A DNA stretch of 64,000 nt from assembly GCF_048553275.1 (NCBI RefSeq), contig NZ_JBLZMW010000003.1, positions 372,001 through 436,000 on the forward strand, in the 5' to 3' direction. Every line of letters starts with the position of its first letter. Position 1 is the stretch's first letter. This document shows positions 50,215 to 61,658 of this stretch, piece by piece. Below the pieces are notes generated by a model. The model saw only the letters and a list, made by a program, of their open reading frames with translations. It did not search any database and was not told the origin of the DNA. The position numbers and the translations under genes are program-made. Source of the stretch: Pacificoceanicola sp048553275 (GTDB lineage Bacteria; Pseudomonadota; Alphaproteobacteria; Rhodobacterales; Rhodobacteraceae).

Positions 50215-51273
50215 ATGTCCCAAATGCCCGCCCTTGCCCTGCCCGGACCCGGTTCCAACCGCGGCCGTGGAGGTCTGACCCGTCGGGCAAAAGCCGCGAT
50301 CATCGTGCAATTCCTGCTGAACGAGGGCACTGACATTCCGCTGGCGTCGCTCCCGGACGAGCACCAGACCGAGCTGACGATTCTGCTCGGCAATATGCGC
50401 TATATCGACCGCGAAACGCTGAATGCGGTCGTGCAGGAATTCGCCGACGAGCTGGAGCGCATCGGCCTGTCCTTTCCCGGTGATATGGCGGGCGCGCTCA
50501 ATGCGCTGGATGGGAAGATCAACCCGCGCACCGCGCTGCGCCTGCGCAAGGAAGCCGGCGTGCGCCAGACCGGCGATCCATGGGAGCGCATCAACAAACT
50601 GCCGATCGAACGGATTCAGGAGCTGGTGATTGGCGAAAGCACCGAAATCGCCGCCGTCATGCTCTCGAAGATCGACGTATCCAAGGCCGCGCAGGTGCTC
50701 GCGGGGCTGCCCGGAGACAAGGCCCGCCGCATAAGCTATGCGGTCTCCATGACAACCGGCGTCACGCCCGATGCGGTGGACCGAATTGGCCTGTCGCTGG
50801 CTGCGCAAATCGACGCAGAGCCGCCTCGCGCCTTTGAAGCCAAGCCCAACGAACGACTCGGCGCGATCCTGAACTACTCAAACAGCGCCATCCGCGATGA
50901 ACTGCTGGACGGGCTGGAGCAGGAAGACGCTGAATTTGCGGAAGCGGTGCGCCGCTCCATTTTCACTTTCGCGAACATCCCGGAACGACTCAACGCCATC
51001 GACGTTCCCAAGGTTACCCGGGACGTGGACCCCGATTTGCTGGCCACGGCGATCGCAGCCGCCGAAAGCGAGGAGGAGCGTCTCACCGCCGACTTCCTGC
51101 TCAGCAACATGTCCAAACGCATGGCCGAGAACATCCGCGAGGAGGCCGAGGCCAAGGGCACGGTCAAGCCCAAGGTCGGGGAAAAGGCCATGTCCGGGAT
51201 TATTTCGGCGATCCGCGATCTCGTCAACGTCGGAGAGATCGAATTGCTCAGCCCCGAGGATGCCGACGACTGA
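50215..51273 (+). CDS. fliG: FliG-like flagellar motor switch protein
   Basis: The 352-residue protein matches FliG in length and layout: N-terminal helices (LTRRAKAAIIVQFLLNEGTD), middle domain with AVMLSKIDVSKAAQVLAGLP, and C-terminal domain with DAEFAEAVRRSIFTFANIPE and SNMSKRMAENIREEAEAKGT. It connects the MS ring to the rotor and carries torque residues. It is alone here, not in a flagellar operon; a FliM-type gene lies 11 kb downstream on the other strand. CGGAG precedes ATG 50215. Confidence 0.85.
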   Translation: MSQMPALALPGPGSNRGRGGLTRRAKAAIIVQFLLNEGTDIPLASLPDEHQTELTILLGNMRYIDRETLNAVVQEFADELERIGLSFPGDMAGALNALDGKINPRTALRLRKEAGVRQTGDPWERINKLPIERIQELVIGESTEIAAVMLSKIDVSKAAQVLAGLPGDKARRISYAVSMTTGVTPDAVDRIGLSLAAQIDAEPPRAFEAKPNERLGAILNYSNSAIRDELLDGLEQEDAEFAEAVRRSIFTFANIPERLNAIDVPKVTRDVDPDLLATAIAAAESEEERLTADFLLSNMSKRMAENIREEAEAKGTVKPKVGEKAMSGIISAIRDLVNVGEIELLSPEDADD

Positions 51274-51336
51274 GCCCGACAGCAGGATCGGAGCGCGCAT
51301 GCCGCGCGCTCCCATGAACGACCCCCCAGCCCTGGA

Positions 51337-51465
51337 TCAAAGCTCGCAGCTGTGGGTGGCGACCGCGTCTCCGGTGCACGGGGTTTTCTGATCGGCACCC
51401 GCCGACGCGCCATAGACCGCGAGAAGCGCCAGCGCCATGGCCTGAATAATGGTAATTGCTTTCAT
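51337..51465 (-). CDS. Very small secreted peptide (42 aa, two Cys)
   Basis: A 42-residue frame starts at ATG 51465 and ends at TGA 51337-51339. It has a signal peptide (MKAITIIQAMALALLAVYGA followed by SAGA) and a mature part of about 18 residues (DQKTPCTGDAVATHSCEL) with two Cys ten residues apart, able to form one disulfide. It is like the 52-residue protein at 49821 in size and style, but the sequences are not clearly homologous. The ribosome site is weak (GGCAGG). Confidence 0.5.
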   Translation of the reverse strand: MKAITIIQAMALALLAVYGASAGADQKTPCTGDAVATHSCEL

Positions 51466-51778
51466 CGAACTGCCTGCCATCTTTTCTTGTCTCTGTCAGA
51501 TGTGCCCCTGCGCTTTGAATTAAAGGCCAACACCCCTGACGCGAAGACGGTAAATCAATCGAAAGTCTAAACATTAAGCTAAGTCACGCCGAGCGTTGAC
51601 GGTTTTGGCGAAATTGCGCCACTGCACAAAAACGTGCACCAAACGCCGACAGATCAACAGTAGCCTTCTGCGGCGCCTCGGTCAGGTCCGGTATTCCTTG
51701 CCGGTTCGGGATCGGGACAAGCAAAAACCCCCGGCATCGCTGCCGGGGGTTTGTTTCATTCAGCCAGGTGCGGCGGTG
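51466..51778. other. 313-base intergenic region between the 42-aa gene and aconitase
   Basis: The first part is AT-richer than its surroundings (around 51480-51590) and is likely the promoter region of the small minus-strand gene. I see no further coding frame with a ribosome site. The only structured element is the acnA terminator at 51723-51752. Confidence 0.5.
51723..51752 (-). terminator. Intrinsic terminator of acnA
   Basis: On the minus strand AAACCCCCGGCA pairs with TGCCGGGGGTTT around a four-base loop, followed by TTTTTGC. It lies 27 bases after the acnA stop codon. Confidence 0.88.
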
Positions 51779-54553
<2,775 letters not shown>

Positions 54554-54759
54554 GGATACCTCCGGATGCTGTGACGAACAGTAAAACTTGGGCGCTACAT
54601 GCCCTATGGGATATGCGCGATCAAGGGGGATGCGTCAATTTGTATGCCATTGTACACAGTTTTGCGATGGATGTGCACGGTCTCTCTCGAATGATTGATT
54701 GGTTATTTCAGGACGGCTCGCCTAAACACGACAGGCAACAGGAATATTGCAGGAAATCC

Positions 54760-55479
54760 ATGCTCGCTCAGTCAATACGAACCGCCGCCTTCGGGGCTCT
54801 GCTTGCTATTCAGGCACCCTTTGCCGCAATGGCGCAGGATCCAGCGATACACCATCCGGTGGTTGTTGAGCTCTACACCTCCCAGGGGTGCTCGTCCTGT
54901 CCGCCGGCGGACGCGCTTCTGGCGGAACTGTCCGAGCGGGACGACGTGATCCCCTTGGCGATGCACGTGGATTACTGGGATTACATCGGCTGGAAAGACC
55001 GCTTTGCCGTGCCCGCCTTTACCACGCGTCAGAAGGGCTATGCCCATGCGCAGGGCGAGAAGATGATCTACACCCCGCAGGTCGTCGTGAACGGACGCGA
55101 GGATGCGGTCGGCTCGCGCCCGATGAAAGTCGTGGACCTGATCCGCAAGCACGCCGCCCAGGGCACGCCGGTTCAACTGACCCTGACGCGGAGCGGCTCC
55201 GAGCTGCTGATCTCGGTGCGCTCCTCCGGGCAGCTGCGCCCCTGCGATGTGCACCTCGTCCGCTACATGCCGGAGCGCGAGGTGAACATCCTGCGCGGCG
55301 AGAATGCCGGACACAGCTTCACCTATACCAATATCGTCAATGACTGGCAGGTCGTCGGCACGGTGCAGGACGACGGAAGCTTTGAAAAGCGGGTGACCAT
55401 CGAGGGCGACAACCCGGTTGTCGTGCTGGTGCAGGAACAGCGTTACGGGCCGATCTTGGCAGCGGCCCGCTTGCGGTGA
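54760..55479 (+). CDS. DUF1223 secreted thioredoxin-like protein
   Basis: The 239-residue protein has a signal peptide (TAAFGALLAIQAPFAAMA) and a thioredoxin-like first domain with CxxC (VELYTSQGCSSCPPADALLA) and a TPQVVVNG strand in the cis-Pro position. The C-terminal part is beta-rich (SGQLRPCDVHLVRYMPEREV). It is the typical DUF1223 family of alphaproteobacteria. It probably acts in the periplasm in a redox or metal role that is not established. ATG 54760 follows CAGGAA. Its 3' end overlaps the convergent acyltransferase gene by 37 bases. Confidence 0.87.
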   Translation: MLAQSIRTAAFGALLAIQAPFAAMAQDPAIHHPVVVELYTSQGCSSCPPADALLAELSERDDVIPLAMHVDYWDYIGWKDRFAVPAFTTRQKGYAHAQGEKMIYTPQVVVNGREDAVGSRPMKVVDLIRKHAAQGTPVQLTLTRSGSELLISVRSSGQLRPCDVHLVRYMPEREVNILRGENAGHSFTYTNIVNDWQVVGTVQDDGSFEKRVTIEGDNPVVVLVQEQRYGPILAAARLR

Positions 55480-56531
55480 TGTTTCATCTGGCGCTTGGGC
55501 TTCCAGCGGCGGTGAATCCAGAACCATTGCCCCGGGTCCGCTTCGATCCGCGCCTCCAGCCGCCGCGTCACCTCTTTCATCATCTCGACCGGATCGCCGT
55601 GCGCCACCGGTGCTTCGAACACCGCTTCAAAGCCAAGCCCATCGAGCCGCCGCACCCCGAAGAACGGCACCAACAGCGCGTTTGAACGCAGCGCGATCTC
55701 AGCCGCAGACGTCAATGTCGGCGCGGGCTGTCCCATGAAATCGAAGACGGTGCCTTTGCTGTCGAACACATCGAACAGCAGCACCCCCATGCCGCCCTCC
55801 TTGATATGCTTGATCAGCCCCATGGTCCCGCGCCGACCCTGTTCAAAGACCGGGTCGCTCAGCTCATGCATGTTGGCGGCGTAATGGGCGTTGAAAAACG
55901 GATTGGCCATGGGCCGGTAAAGCCCGCCGATCTGATATCCGCGCGCCACCAGCGCCGCGCGCGGCGCTTCGTGGTTGCCGTAATGGCCGGTGACGAAGAG
56001 AACCGGACGGCCCTCGGCACGGGCCTGTTCGATCTCGGGAAGCCCCGCCCCCGTCAGCTCTGCCGATGCCATGCGCGCCAGAAGGCCGGGCACGTCGTAG
56101 TTTTCGATGGTGGTGCGCCCCGCATTGTTTGCCACGGCCCGCGCGATACGGCGGCGTTCGGCCTCCGGCATGTCGGGCCAGACATGGGCCAGGTTGGCCA
56201 TGGCCCGATCCTGCCAGCCCGCCAGCGGCGCAACCAGCCGCGCCATGACACCGCCCATCAGCGGCACACGCCAGCGCCATGGCAGCAGCAGCATCGCGCG
56301 GATCAGCCCACGGATCAGCCGATCCGTCAGCCAGTCCCCCGCGCCGCCGCGCGTCCGCTGTTTCGCTTGCTTGTCTGTCGTCTCGGCCAAACCGTCCGCC
56401 CCGGCGCTGTTTGCCCCGTCATACGGCCCGCCGCCGTTCCGGACAAGCCAAGTCAGCGTTCCGCCGCTCAACCCGCATGATCCCTGCACCACCGCCCGCC
56501 ACGGCAGTCTGTGCCGGACGGGGTTCGCCAA
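55443..56531 (-). CDS. Lipid A biosynthesis acyltransferase (LpxL/HtrB family)
   Basis: The acyltransferase motif H-x4-E is in LFVTGHYGNHEAPRAALVAR, followed by the GGLYRPMANPFFN block typical of LpxL-type late acyltransferases. It adds a secondary acyl chain to lipid A or an ornithine/lysophospholipid at the inner membrane. The full frame of 362 residues opens with a TTG at 56531, but homology seems to begin near GDWLTDRLIRGLIRAMLLLP, so the true start is probably 60-70 residues later (TTG before AETTDKQ is one candidate). Its end overlaps the DUF1223 gene. Confidence 0.82.
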   Translation of the reverse strand: MANPVRHRLPWRAVVQGSCGLSGGTLTWLVRNGGGPYDGANSAGADGLAETTDKQAKQRTRGGAGDWLTDRLIRGLIRAMLLLPWRWRVPLMGGVMARLVAPLAGWQDRAMANLAHVWPDMPEAERRRIARAVANNAGRTTIENYDVPGLLARMASAELTGAGLPEIEQARAEGRPVLFVTGHYGNHEAPRAALVARGYQIGGLYRPMANPFFNAHYAANMHELSDPVFEQGRRGTMGLIKHIKEGGMGVLLFDVFDSKGTVFDFMGQPAPTLTSAAEIALRSNALLVPFFGVRRLDGLGFEAVFEAPVAHGDPVEMMKEVTRRLEARIEADPGQWFWIHRRWKPKRQMKHHRKRAAAKIGP

Positions 56532-56759
56532 ATCTTTAATGTCGCTTGCCTGAAAATGGCGGCCGCCAGTCGCGGATCTTCAAGGCCGGGGCGTCACACC
56601 CGGCGCTGTTCGCCTGATCAGACCGAACATCCCCGAAGGGCTGCCGCGCGAAACCGCAGGGGTCACGCGCGAAACGATCCATTTGTCTTCAGTGGTACCG
56701 GGGGCCATCCTGAAACCGGGCGGTATACAAAACCCTGCACCACCGTCCGCATAAGGCGA

Positions 56760-57017
56760 TCAGGCCATCCCGAGCGCGGCCTTGTACATCTCCAGCACCG
56801 CCTCTTCCTCTGCGATGTCATCGGCAGTGCGCTTGCGCAGCGCGATGACCTTGCGGATCACCTTGGTGTCGTAGCCACGGGCCTTGGCCTCGGCCATGAC
56901 CTCTTTTTGCTGCTCGGCGACCTCTTTCTTTTCTTCTTCGAGCCGCTCGAAGCGTTCGATGAACTGACGCAGCTCGCCTGCCGCGATGCCATAGCTGTTG
57001 CTGGATTCGTCCTGCAT
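56760..57017 (-). CDS. gapR: GapR family nucleoid-associated DNA-binding protein (DUF2312)
   Basis: The 85-residue helical protein matches GapR of Caulobacter in length and pattern: GELRQFIERFERLEEEKKEV, then MAEAKARGYDTKVIRKVIAL and DIAEEEAVLEMYKAALGMA. GapR binds overtwisted DNA ahead of replication and transcription and assists topoisomerases. CAGGAG precedes ATG 57017. It is monocistronic and divergent from a small membrane protein. Conserved across alphaproteobacteria. Confidence 0.93.
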   Translation of the reverse strand: MQDESSNSYGIAAGELRQFIERFERLEEEKKEVAEQQKEVMAEAKARGYDTKVIRKVIALRKRTADDIAEEEAVLEMYKAALGMA

Positions 57018-57160
57018 AACGCTTTCTCCTGCCAAAATGGGCCTCAATCCGAAGTCAGATACAAGCGCGCGCCCGCGCCATCAAGCCTCCATCACGCCGC
57101 GCCGCACTTGTCAGCGCCGCCGCGCTGCTTTACGGCGGCGCCAGACCGAACACGGGGGCG

Positions 57161-57382
57161 ATGGACATGGAACTGCTGATCTGGATCGGGGCGCTGATCA
57201 CCGTCGCCGGGCTGGCCGGGCTGATCTGGTGCATCCTGCGCGTGGCCAGGGCGCGCCGCGCCGGTCTCGACGATGAGGCACTGCGCGAGGTCGTGCGCAA
57301 GACCGTCACGCTGAACATGGCGGCGCTCTTTGGCTCCGTGATCGGGCTGATGATGGTGATCCTCGGCGTTTTCCTCGCCTGA
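57161..57382 (+). CDS. Small two-helix membrane protein (73 aa)
   Basis: The product has two hydrophobic helices (LLIWIGALITVAGLAGLIWC and MAALFGSVIGLMMVILGVFL) separated by a charged loop (RVARARRAGLDDEALREVVR). A G-rich ribosome site precedes ATG 57161; ATG 57167 is an alternative. I do not recognise its function. It is convergent with the FadB-like gene, with only eight bases between stops. Confidence 0.7.
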   Translation: MDMELLIWIGALITVAGLAGLIWCILRVARARRAGLDDEALREVVRKTVTLNMAALFGSVIGLMMVILGVFLA

Positions 57383-57390
57383 CAGGGGGA

Positions 57391-59352
57391 TCAGAGCGCG
57401 TCGAAGCTCTGACCATTGCGCACGAGTCGCATCCATTCCGGATGCGCGGCCCAGATCGCCTGATCCGGGTGCCCCAGCCGCTCCATCTGTTTCATCACCG
57501 AAAACAGGCCCCAGAGGGTGACCGCCTTCATGACCCCACCCCGCGCCTGTGGCACGCCGAGGGCGTGAATACTGACGATGTCGAGATCGGACGCGCGGGC
57601 GGCCTTGCCCTCTTCGAGCAGACGCAGCCCCTCATTGGCGGCCGCCCCGATGATGACGCGCACGATCAGATCGGCGGCTATGGTTTGCGGCGGGCGGGCG
57701 CTGTCGAGTATGGCATCGACGGCGGCCGAGGGCTGCGGCTGCCCGTCTTTCCAGTCAAAGTAACCGCCGCCTTCCGCCGCGCCCATCCGTCCCGCCGCGA
57801 CCAGTCTGGCCGACCAGTTCTCGCCATGCTCGCGCGGGACCCGCGCCAGATCGACGAGGCTGCGGCGATCGCGCGCGGCGAAAAGCCCCCGCCCAAGGCC
57901 CCAGCCCTCCAGCGCCGCATCAATGCGACGCGGACTTTCCCCTAGGTCAATGAGCGCATCCGCCGCGCTTTGCATTGCCTGGCTCAGACGCCCGGCCAGC
58001 GTGTCACGCTCCGAGGTGACATGCACCGGCAGCTTGCCGAGGCACCGAACGAGCGCCCCGGCCCGCGCCACCTGCGCCAGGGAGGCCCCGGGCCCCTGCA
58101 TGATCTCGACCAGCCGTGCGCTGTCCGCTGGCGGCACAAAGCGCAGACCGATGCCGCGCACCCGGTCCGGATAGGCCGTGGCGGCCAGAAACCCGTCCGG
58201 CAGGGTCAGATCGTCATAGCCGCGATCGGCGATGATCCCGGCGTCGGCCCCGGCCAGCATCTCCTGCGCGGCGCCCAGCCTTGCATCCTCCAGCAGGCGC
58301 CGCACGCGCGCCTCCGCCGGGGTACCGGTCTCGACACCGCGCAGGAGCAGCCGTTCGAGCATCCCGCGCGCGCTCTTCAGCGCGTCCTGATCGTGCGCCG
58401 CCCAACGCAGCGCCACCCGTGAGGACAGAATCCGCGCGGCCAGTTGCACCGCCAGCGTGCCGGTGCCGAACAGGGCCACCGCCCGGATCGGAGGTTCGGA
58501 GTCCGCTGCCGAGTCGCCCTGCGCCGCGCGCCGTTCCGCAAGGAAGCTGTGGCGCAGCGCGCGCGCGCGGTCAGAGACCACACAATCAGCAAAGACCTCC
58601 GCCTCAAGATCCAGCCCGGCTTCGAACGGCAGCAGCGCGGAGGCCTCGATCAGGGTCAGAAGCTGCGCTTCGAAGCTGTCGTGATCATCGCCAAGCCGGG
58701 CCCGTGCCGCCGCGAGGGTGGATTGAAATGCCATCGGATCGCGCCCGCCCGGGATGCTCTCGGCGAGCCGACGCGGGCCACGCCCCTCCGCGATGAGACG
58801 ATCGCAAAAGGCCAGCGCGGCCTGCCGGACGTCGCCATCGGTGCGCATGTCTATCAGGCGGTTCCCGGCGGATTTCTCGGCCCGGACGATCTTGCCGCCG
58901 ATCAGCATCGCCAGCGTTTGCTGCGCGCCGACAAGACGGGGCAGACGCTGCGAGCCGCCGCCCGCCGGGGGCAGCCCAAGGTGAACTTCGGGAAATCCAA
59001 AACGGGTGGCGATATGGGCCACCCGGTAATGTGCGGCCAGCGCCAGTTCCAGACCGCCGCCATATACGGTCCCGGTCAGCGCAGCGACCACCGGTTTCCC
59101 GCAATAGTCGATCCGGTCACACAGATCCCGCAGCGATGGCTCTTTCAGGCCAGTGTCATACTCCAGCACATCGGCCCCGGCCGGAAAGGTCTCGCCCGCG
59201 CCGATCAGCATGATCGCTGCGGCGCGGTCATCCTCTTCTGCCCGGTCAACGGCCTCCATCAATCCGGCACGGACCGCCCGCGACAGCCCGTTGAGCGGCG
59301 GCTGCGCCACCTCCAGCACCGCGACATTCTGTTCGATCCTGTAGCCCACCAT
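57391..59352 (-). CDS. FadB-like fusion protein with degenerate dehydrogenase half
   Basis: The 653-residue protein has a crotonase half in which both catalytic Glu are kept (GGGLELAL, residue 102; GFPEVHLGLP, residue 122). The hydroxyacyl-CoA dehydrogenase half departs from the family: the Rossmann motif is GTGTLA, the TNTSSL motif is missing, and the catalytic His of GxHFF is Arg (IGLRFVPPADS, residue 404). The protein may act only as hydratase. It is monocistronic and not linked to a thiolase. ATG 59352 opens homology; an upstream ATG at 59418 would add 22 residues. Confidence 0.85.
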   Translation of the reverse strand: MVGYRIEQNVAVLEVAQPPLNGLSRAVRAGLMEAVDRAEEDDRAAAIMLIGAGETFPAGADVLEYDTGLKEPSLRDLCDRIDYCGKPVVAALTGTVYGGGLELALAAHYRVAHIATRFGFPEVHLGLPPAGGGSQRLPRLVGAQQTLAMLIGGKIVRAEKSAGNRLIDMRTDGDVRQAALAFCDRLIAEGRGPRRLAESIPGGRDPMAFQSTLAAARARLGDDHDSFEAQLLTLIEASALLPFEAGLDLEAEVFADCVVSDRARALRHSFLAERRAAQGDSAADSEPPIRAVALFGTGTLAVQLAARILSSRVALRWAAHDQDALKSARGMLERLLLRGVETGTPAEARVRRLLEDARLGAAQEMLAGADAGIIADRGYDDLTLPDGFLAATAYPDRVRGIGLRFVPPADSARLVEIMQGPGASLAQVARAGALVRCLGKLPVHVTSERDTLAGRLSQAMQSAADALIDLGESPRRIDAALEGWGLGRGLFAARDRRSLVDLARVPREHGENWSARLVAAGRMGAAEGGGYFDWKDGQPQPSAAVDAILDSARPPQTIAADLIVRVIIGAAANEGLRLLEEGKAARASDLDIVSIHALGVPQARGGVMKAVTLWGLFSVMKQMERLGHPDQAIWAAHPEWMRLVRNGQSFDAL

Positions 59353-59535
59353 TTCGCCACCCGTCCGGCGCGGCCCTTCAGCCCCGCCTGCCCTCTTCCC
59401 GATTGCGCGTCTTTTCAACGCCTTGGGGTCAAGTAGAGGCGATTGCCGAAGTCAAGACAAGCGCAGGCGGGCCTTTGCGGCGAATCGGGCGCGCAGGCGT
59501 GACAGGAATGACTCGCCTCTGCCCTCTCCCCGGTC

Positions 59536-59754
59536 TTACAAAGGCATGTTGTCGAAGCCGTCTTCTGCCGCTTCGTCGCTGCGCCCCGACAGGCGGTCCT
59601 GTGCCCAGTGCGGCACCTCTTCGCCCATTGTCCTGAGCGCTTGCACCACCTGTTCGAGGTGGTCCAGATGCGCTTCGTGCGCGGCCCCGGCACTGTGGTC
59701 CAGATCGTGCCTCAGGGTTTCGAGGCGGGTTTGGAGCTCTTGGGTCATCGTCAT
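59536..59754 (-). CDS. Small acidic protein, unknown function (72 aa)
   Basis: The 72-residue, soluble protein is rich in His and acidic residues (TRLETLRHDLDHSAGAAHEA) and looks helical. AAGAGGAC precedes ATG 59754. It follows the DksA/TraR-type gene by 33 bases on the same strand, so the pair is probably one transcript. I do not recognise it. Confidence 0.6.
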   Translation of the reverse strand: MTMTQELQTRLETLRHDLDHSAGAAHEAHLDHLEQVVQALRTMGEEVPHWAQDRLSGRSDEAAEDGFDNMPL

Positions 59755-59787
59755 GTCCTCTTGTTATTGTTTCCAGTCACGGGGCCG

Positions 59788-60105
59788 TCAGGTCGCGGCG
59801 CACCTGCGGCAGACCATTGCGTAGGGCACGGCGTACAGACGCGCGGCGGAAATCTCTTCGCCGCAGGTCGCGCAAACACCATAGGTGCCATCATTCAACC
59901 GGTCCAAAGCCAGACGGATCTGCACAATCTCGGCTTGCCCCGCGGCGCCAAGGGATTCGAGCACTTCTTCGCCCTCCCGCTCGATTGCCATCTCGTCCCA
60001 GTCTTTCGAGTGCTCTTCGAGCAGCGCTGTCTCGATATCGCTCAGACGCGCACCCAGTTCGCGCAAGCGCTTCAAAAGCATCAATCTATTTTCGTGGTGA
60101 GACAT
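59788..60105 (-). CDS. TraR/DksA family zinc-finger protein
   Basis: The 105-residue protein has an N-terminal coiled coil (LLKRLRELGARLSDIETALL) and a C-terminal four-Cys zinc finger (GVCATCGEEISAARLYAVPY followed by AMVCRRCA). It probably binds in the RNA polymerase secondary channel like DksA, but is shorter. The coiled-coil tip has DWDEMA, where DksA has Asp pairs. It is divergent from the sulfide operon and is followed by a 72-residue gene. Confidence 0.88.
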   Translation of the reverse strand: MSHHENRLMLLKRLRELGARLSDIETALLEEHSKDWDEMAIEREGEEVLESLGAAGQAEIVQIRLALDRLNDGTYGVCATCGEEISAARLYAVPYAMVCRRCAAT

Positions 60106-60207
60106 CGGACACCTCCCTGATCAGCGCATATCCTGCGCGCTGCCCGATCCTATCCCAACCGGGCGCCGGCAGTGTTGACACAGGTCAATGCATTATCAGG
60201 GCTTGAA

Positions 60208-60231
60208 ACATATTCATTTATGTGTATATGT
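60208..60231 (+). promoter_or_regulatory. Palindromic operator candidate before the persulfide operon
   Basis: ACATAT at 60208-60213 and ATATGT at 60226-60231 frame a 24-base imperfect palindrome. Inside it, ATTC-N8-GTAT (60212-60227) shares the centre and differs by one base from the ATTC-N8-GAAT site reported for SqrR, an ArsR-type sulfide/persulfide sensor. The AT-rich composition stands out from the surrounding GC-rich DNA. The regulator gene is not in the window. Confidence 0.5.
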
Positions 60232-60258
60232 TATGCGAAACCAAAGGGAACCATTATC

Positions 60259-61122
60259 ATGAAACCTGAAGTGACCGCCTTCTTCGACGATGCCACCAAC
60301 ACCATTTCCTATGTGGTGCGCGACCCCAATGGAGCCGCCTGCGCCATCATCGATTCGGTGCTGGACTTCGATTATCCGTCGGGCCGCACCGACACCCGCT
60401 CGGCCGATGCCATCATCGCCTTTGTCAAAGAAAAAGGCTATGATTGCCAGTGGCTTCTGGAAACCCACGTCCATGCGGACCACCTCAGTGCCGCGCCCTA
60501 TCTGCAAGACGCGCTGGGGGGAAAGATCGGCATCGGCGACCAGATCAAGATCGTGCAGGACACATTCGGCAAGGTCTTCAACGAAGGCACCGAATTCCAG
60601 CGCGACGGCTCGCAGTTCGACCAGCTCTTCGTCGAGGGCGACAGCGTCCACGTCGGCCAGCTGCGCGTGGATGTGCTGCATACGCCGGGCCACACGCCCG
60701 CCTGCCTGACCTATGTCATCGGCGATGCCGCTTTCGTGGGCGATACGCTGTTCATGCCGGATTTCGGCACCGCGCGCTGTGACTTCCCCGGCGGCTCCTC
60801 CGAGACGCTGTATGATTCGGTGCAGAAGATCCTCGCCCTTCCGGACGAGACCCGCATCTTCGTGGGGCACGACTACAAAGCGCCGGGCCGCGACACCTAT
60901 GCGTGGGAGACCACCGTGGGCGAGCAGAAAGCCGCGAACGTGCACGTTGGCGCGGGCAAGACGAAGGAAGATTTCGTCACCATGCGCGACAGCCGGGATG
61001 CGACCCTCGACATGCCCAAGCTCATCATCCCGTCGCTGCAGGTGAACATGCGCGCCGGACAAATGCCGGAACCGGACGAGAAGGGCGATGTCTTCCTCAA
61101 GGTGCCGGTGAACAAGCTCTGA
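60259..61122 (+). CDS. MBL-fold persulfide dioxygenase-like protein (Blh/ETHE1 type)
   Basis: The 287-residue enzyme has the metallo-beta-lactamase motif THVHADHLSAAPYLQ, further ligands in TPGHTPACLTYVIGDAAFVG and FVGHDYKAPGRD. It belongs to the ETHE1/Blh group, which oxidises glutathione persulfide in the cytoplasm. It lacks the N-terminal DUF442 domain found in fused Blh; a separate DUF442 gene lies in the same operon. ATG 60259 is preceded by AAAGGGAA. It opens the operon after an SqrR-like palindrome. Confidence 0.88.
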   Translation: MKPEVTAFFDDATNTISYVVRDPNGAACAIIDSVLDFDYPSGRTDTRSADAIIAFVKEKGYDCQWLLETHVHADHLSAAPYLQDALGGKIGIGDQIKIVQDTFGKVFNEGTEFQRDGSQFDQLFVEGDSVHVGQLRVDVLHTPGHTPACLTYVIGDAAFVGDTLFMPDFGTARCDFPGGSSETLYDSVQKILALPDETRIFVGHDYKAPGRDTYAWETTVGEQKAANVHVGAGKTKEDFVTMRDSRDATLDMPKLIIPSLQVNMRAGQMPEPDEKGDVFLKVPVNKL

Positions 61123-61184
61123 CGTCTCTGGGATCGCGGCCCTCGGCGCATTGCTCGCGCGAAGCAGGCCGCCCCCCTTTTTTC

Positions 61185-61209
61185 AGGCCCAAAGCGAACG
61201 GGCCTTTTT
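61185..61209 (+). terminator. Internal terminator or attenuator in the sulfur operon
   Basis: AGGCCC at 61185-61190 pairs with GGGCCT at 61200-61205 with a nine-base loop, followed by a run of T (61205-61209). It lies between the dioxygenase gene and the YeeE genes and could lower expression of the latter. Confidence 0.6.
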
Positions 61210-61232
61210 GACAGGACACAAGGAAACAACAC

Positions 61233-61658
61233 ATGCCAATTGACTGGATCTGGGGCCTGATCGGCGGACTGCTGATCGGCACCGGGGGCGCTGTCTATTT
61301 GCTCGGCAACGGGCGCATCATGGGCGCCTCGGGAATCATCGGCGGGTTGGTGGACGGCTCCGGCTACAACACCAAATGGGAGCGCATCGTCTTCCTCACC
61401 GGTGTCGCCCTGCTGCCGATGCTGCTGATGCCCTTCTACCGCACCGTCGACACCCATATCACCGACAACTACGTCGTGCTGGCTGCTGCCGGACTTCTGG
61501 TTGGTGTCGGCACACGCATTGCCAATGGCTGCACCTCCGGGCACGGCGTTTGCGGCATGTCGCGGCTTTCCATTCGCGGCTTCGTCGCCACCGCATCGTA
61601 TATCATCGCGGGCGGCGTCGGGGTTGTCCTCTTCCGCCATATTCTGGGAGTGATCTGA
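61233..61658 (+). CDS. YeeE/YedE family membrane protein, first half
   Basis: The 141-residue membrane protein has about four helices and the thiosulfate-transporter type motif GCTSGHGVCGMSRLSIRGFV with two Cys, on which sulfur can be passed through the membrane. It corresponds to one half of YeeE/YedE. The start at ATG 61233 follows AAGGAAAC. Its stop overlaps the start of the next half (TGATG). The role in importing or exporting sulfane sulfur is inferred from the family and operon. Confidence 0.87.
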   Translation: MPIDWIWGLIGGLLIGTGGAVYLLGNGRIMGASGIIGGLVDGSGYNTKWERIVFLTGVALLPMLLMPFYRTVDTHITDNYVVLAAAGLLVGVGTRIANGCTSGHGVCGMSRLSIRGFVATASYIIAGGVGVVLFRHILGVI

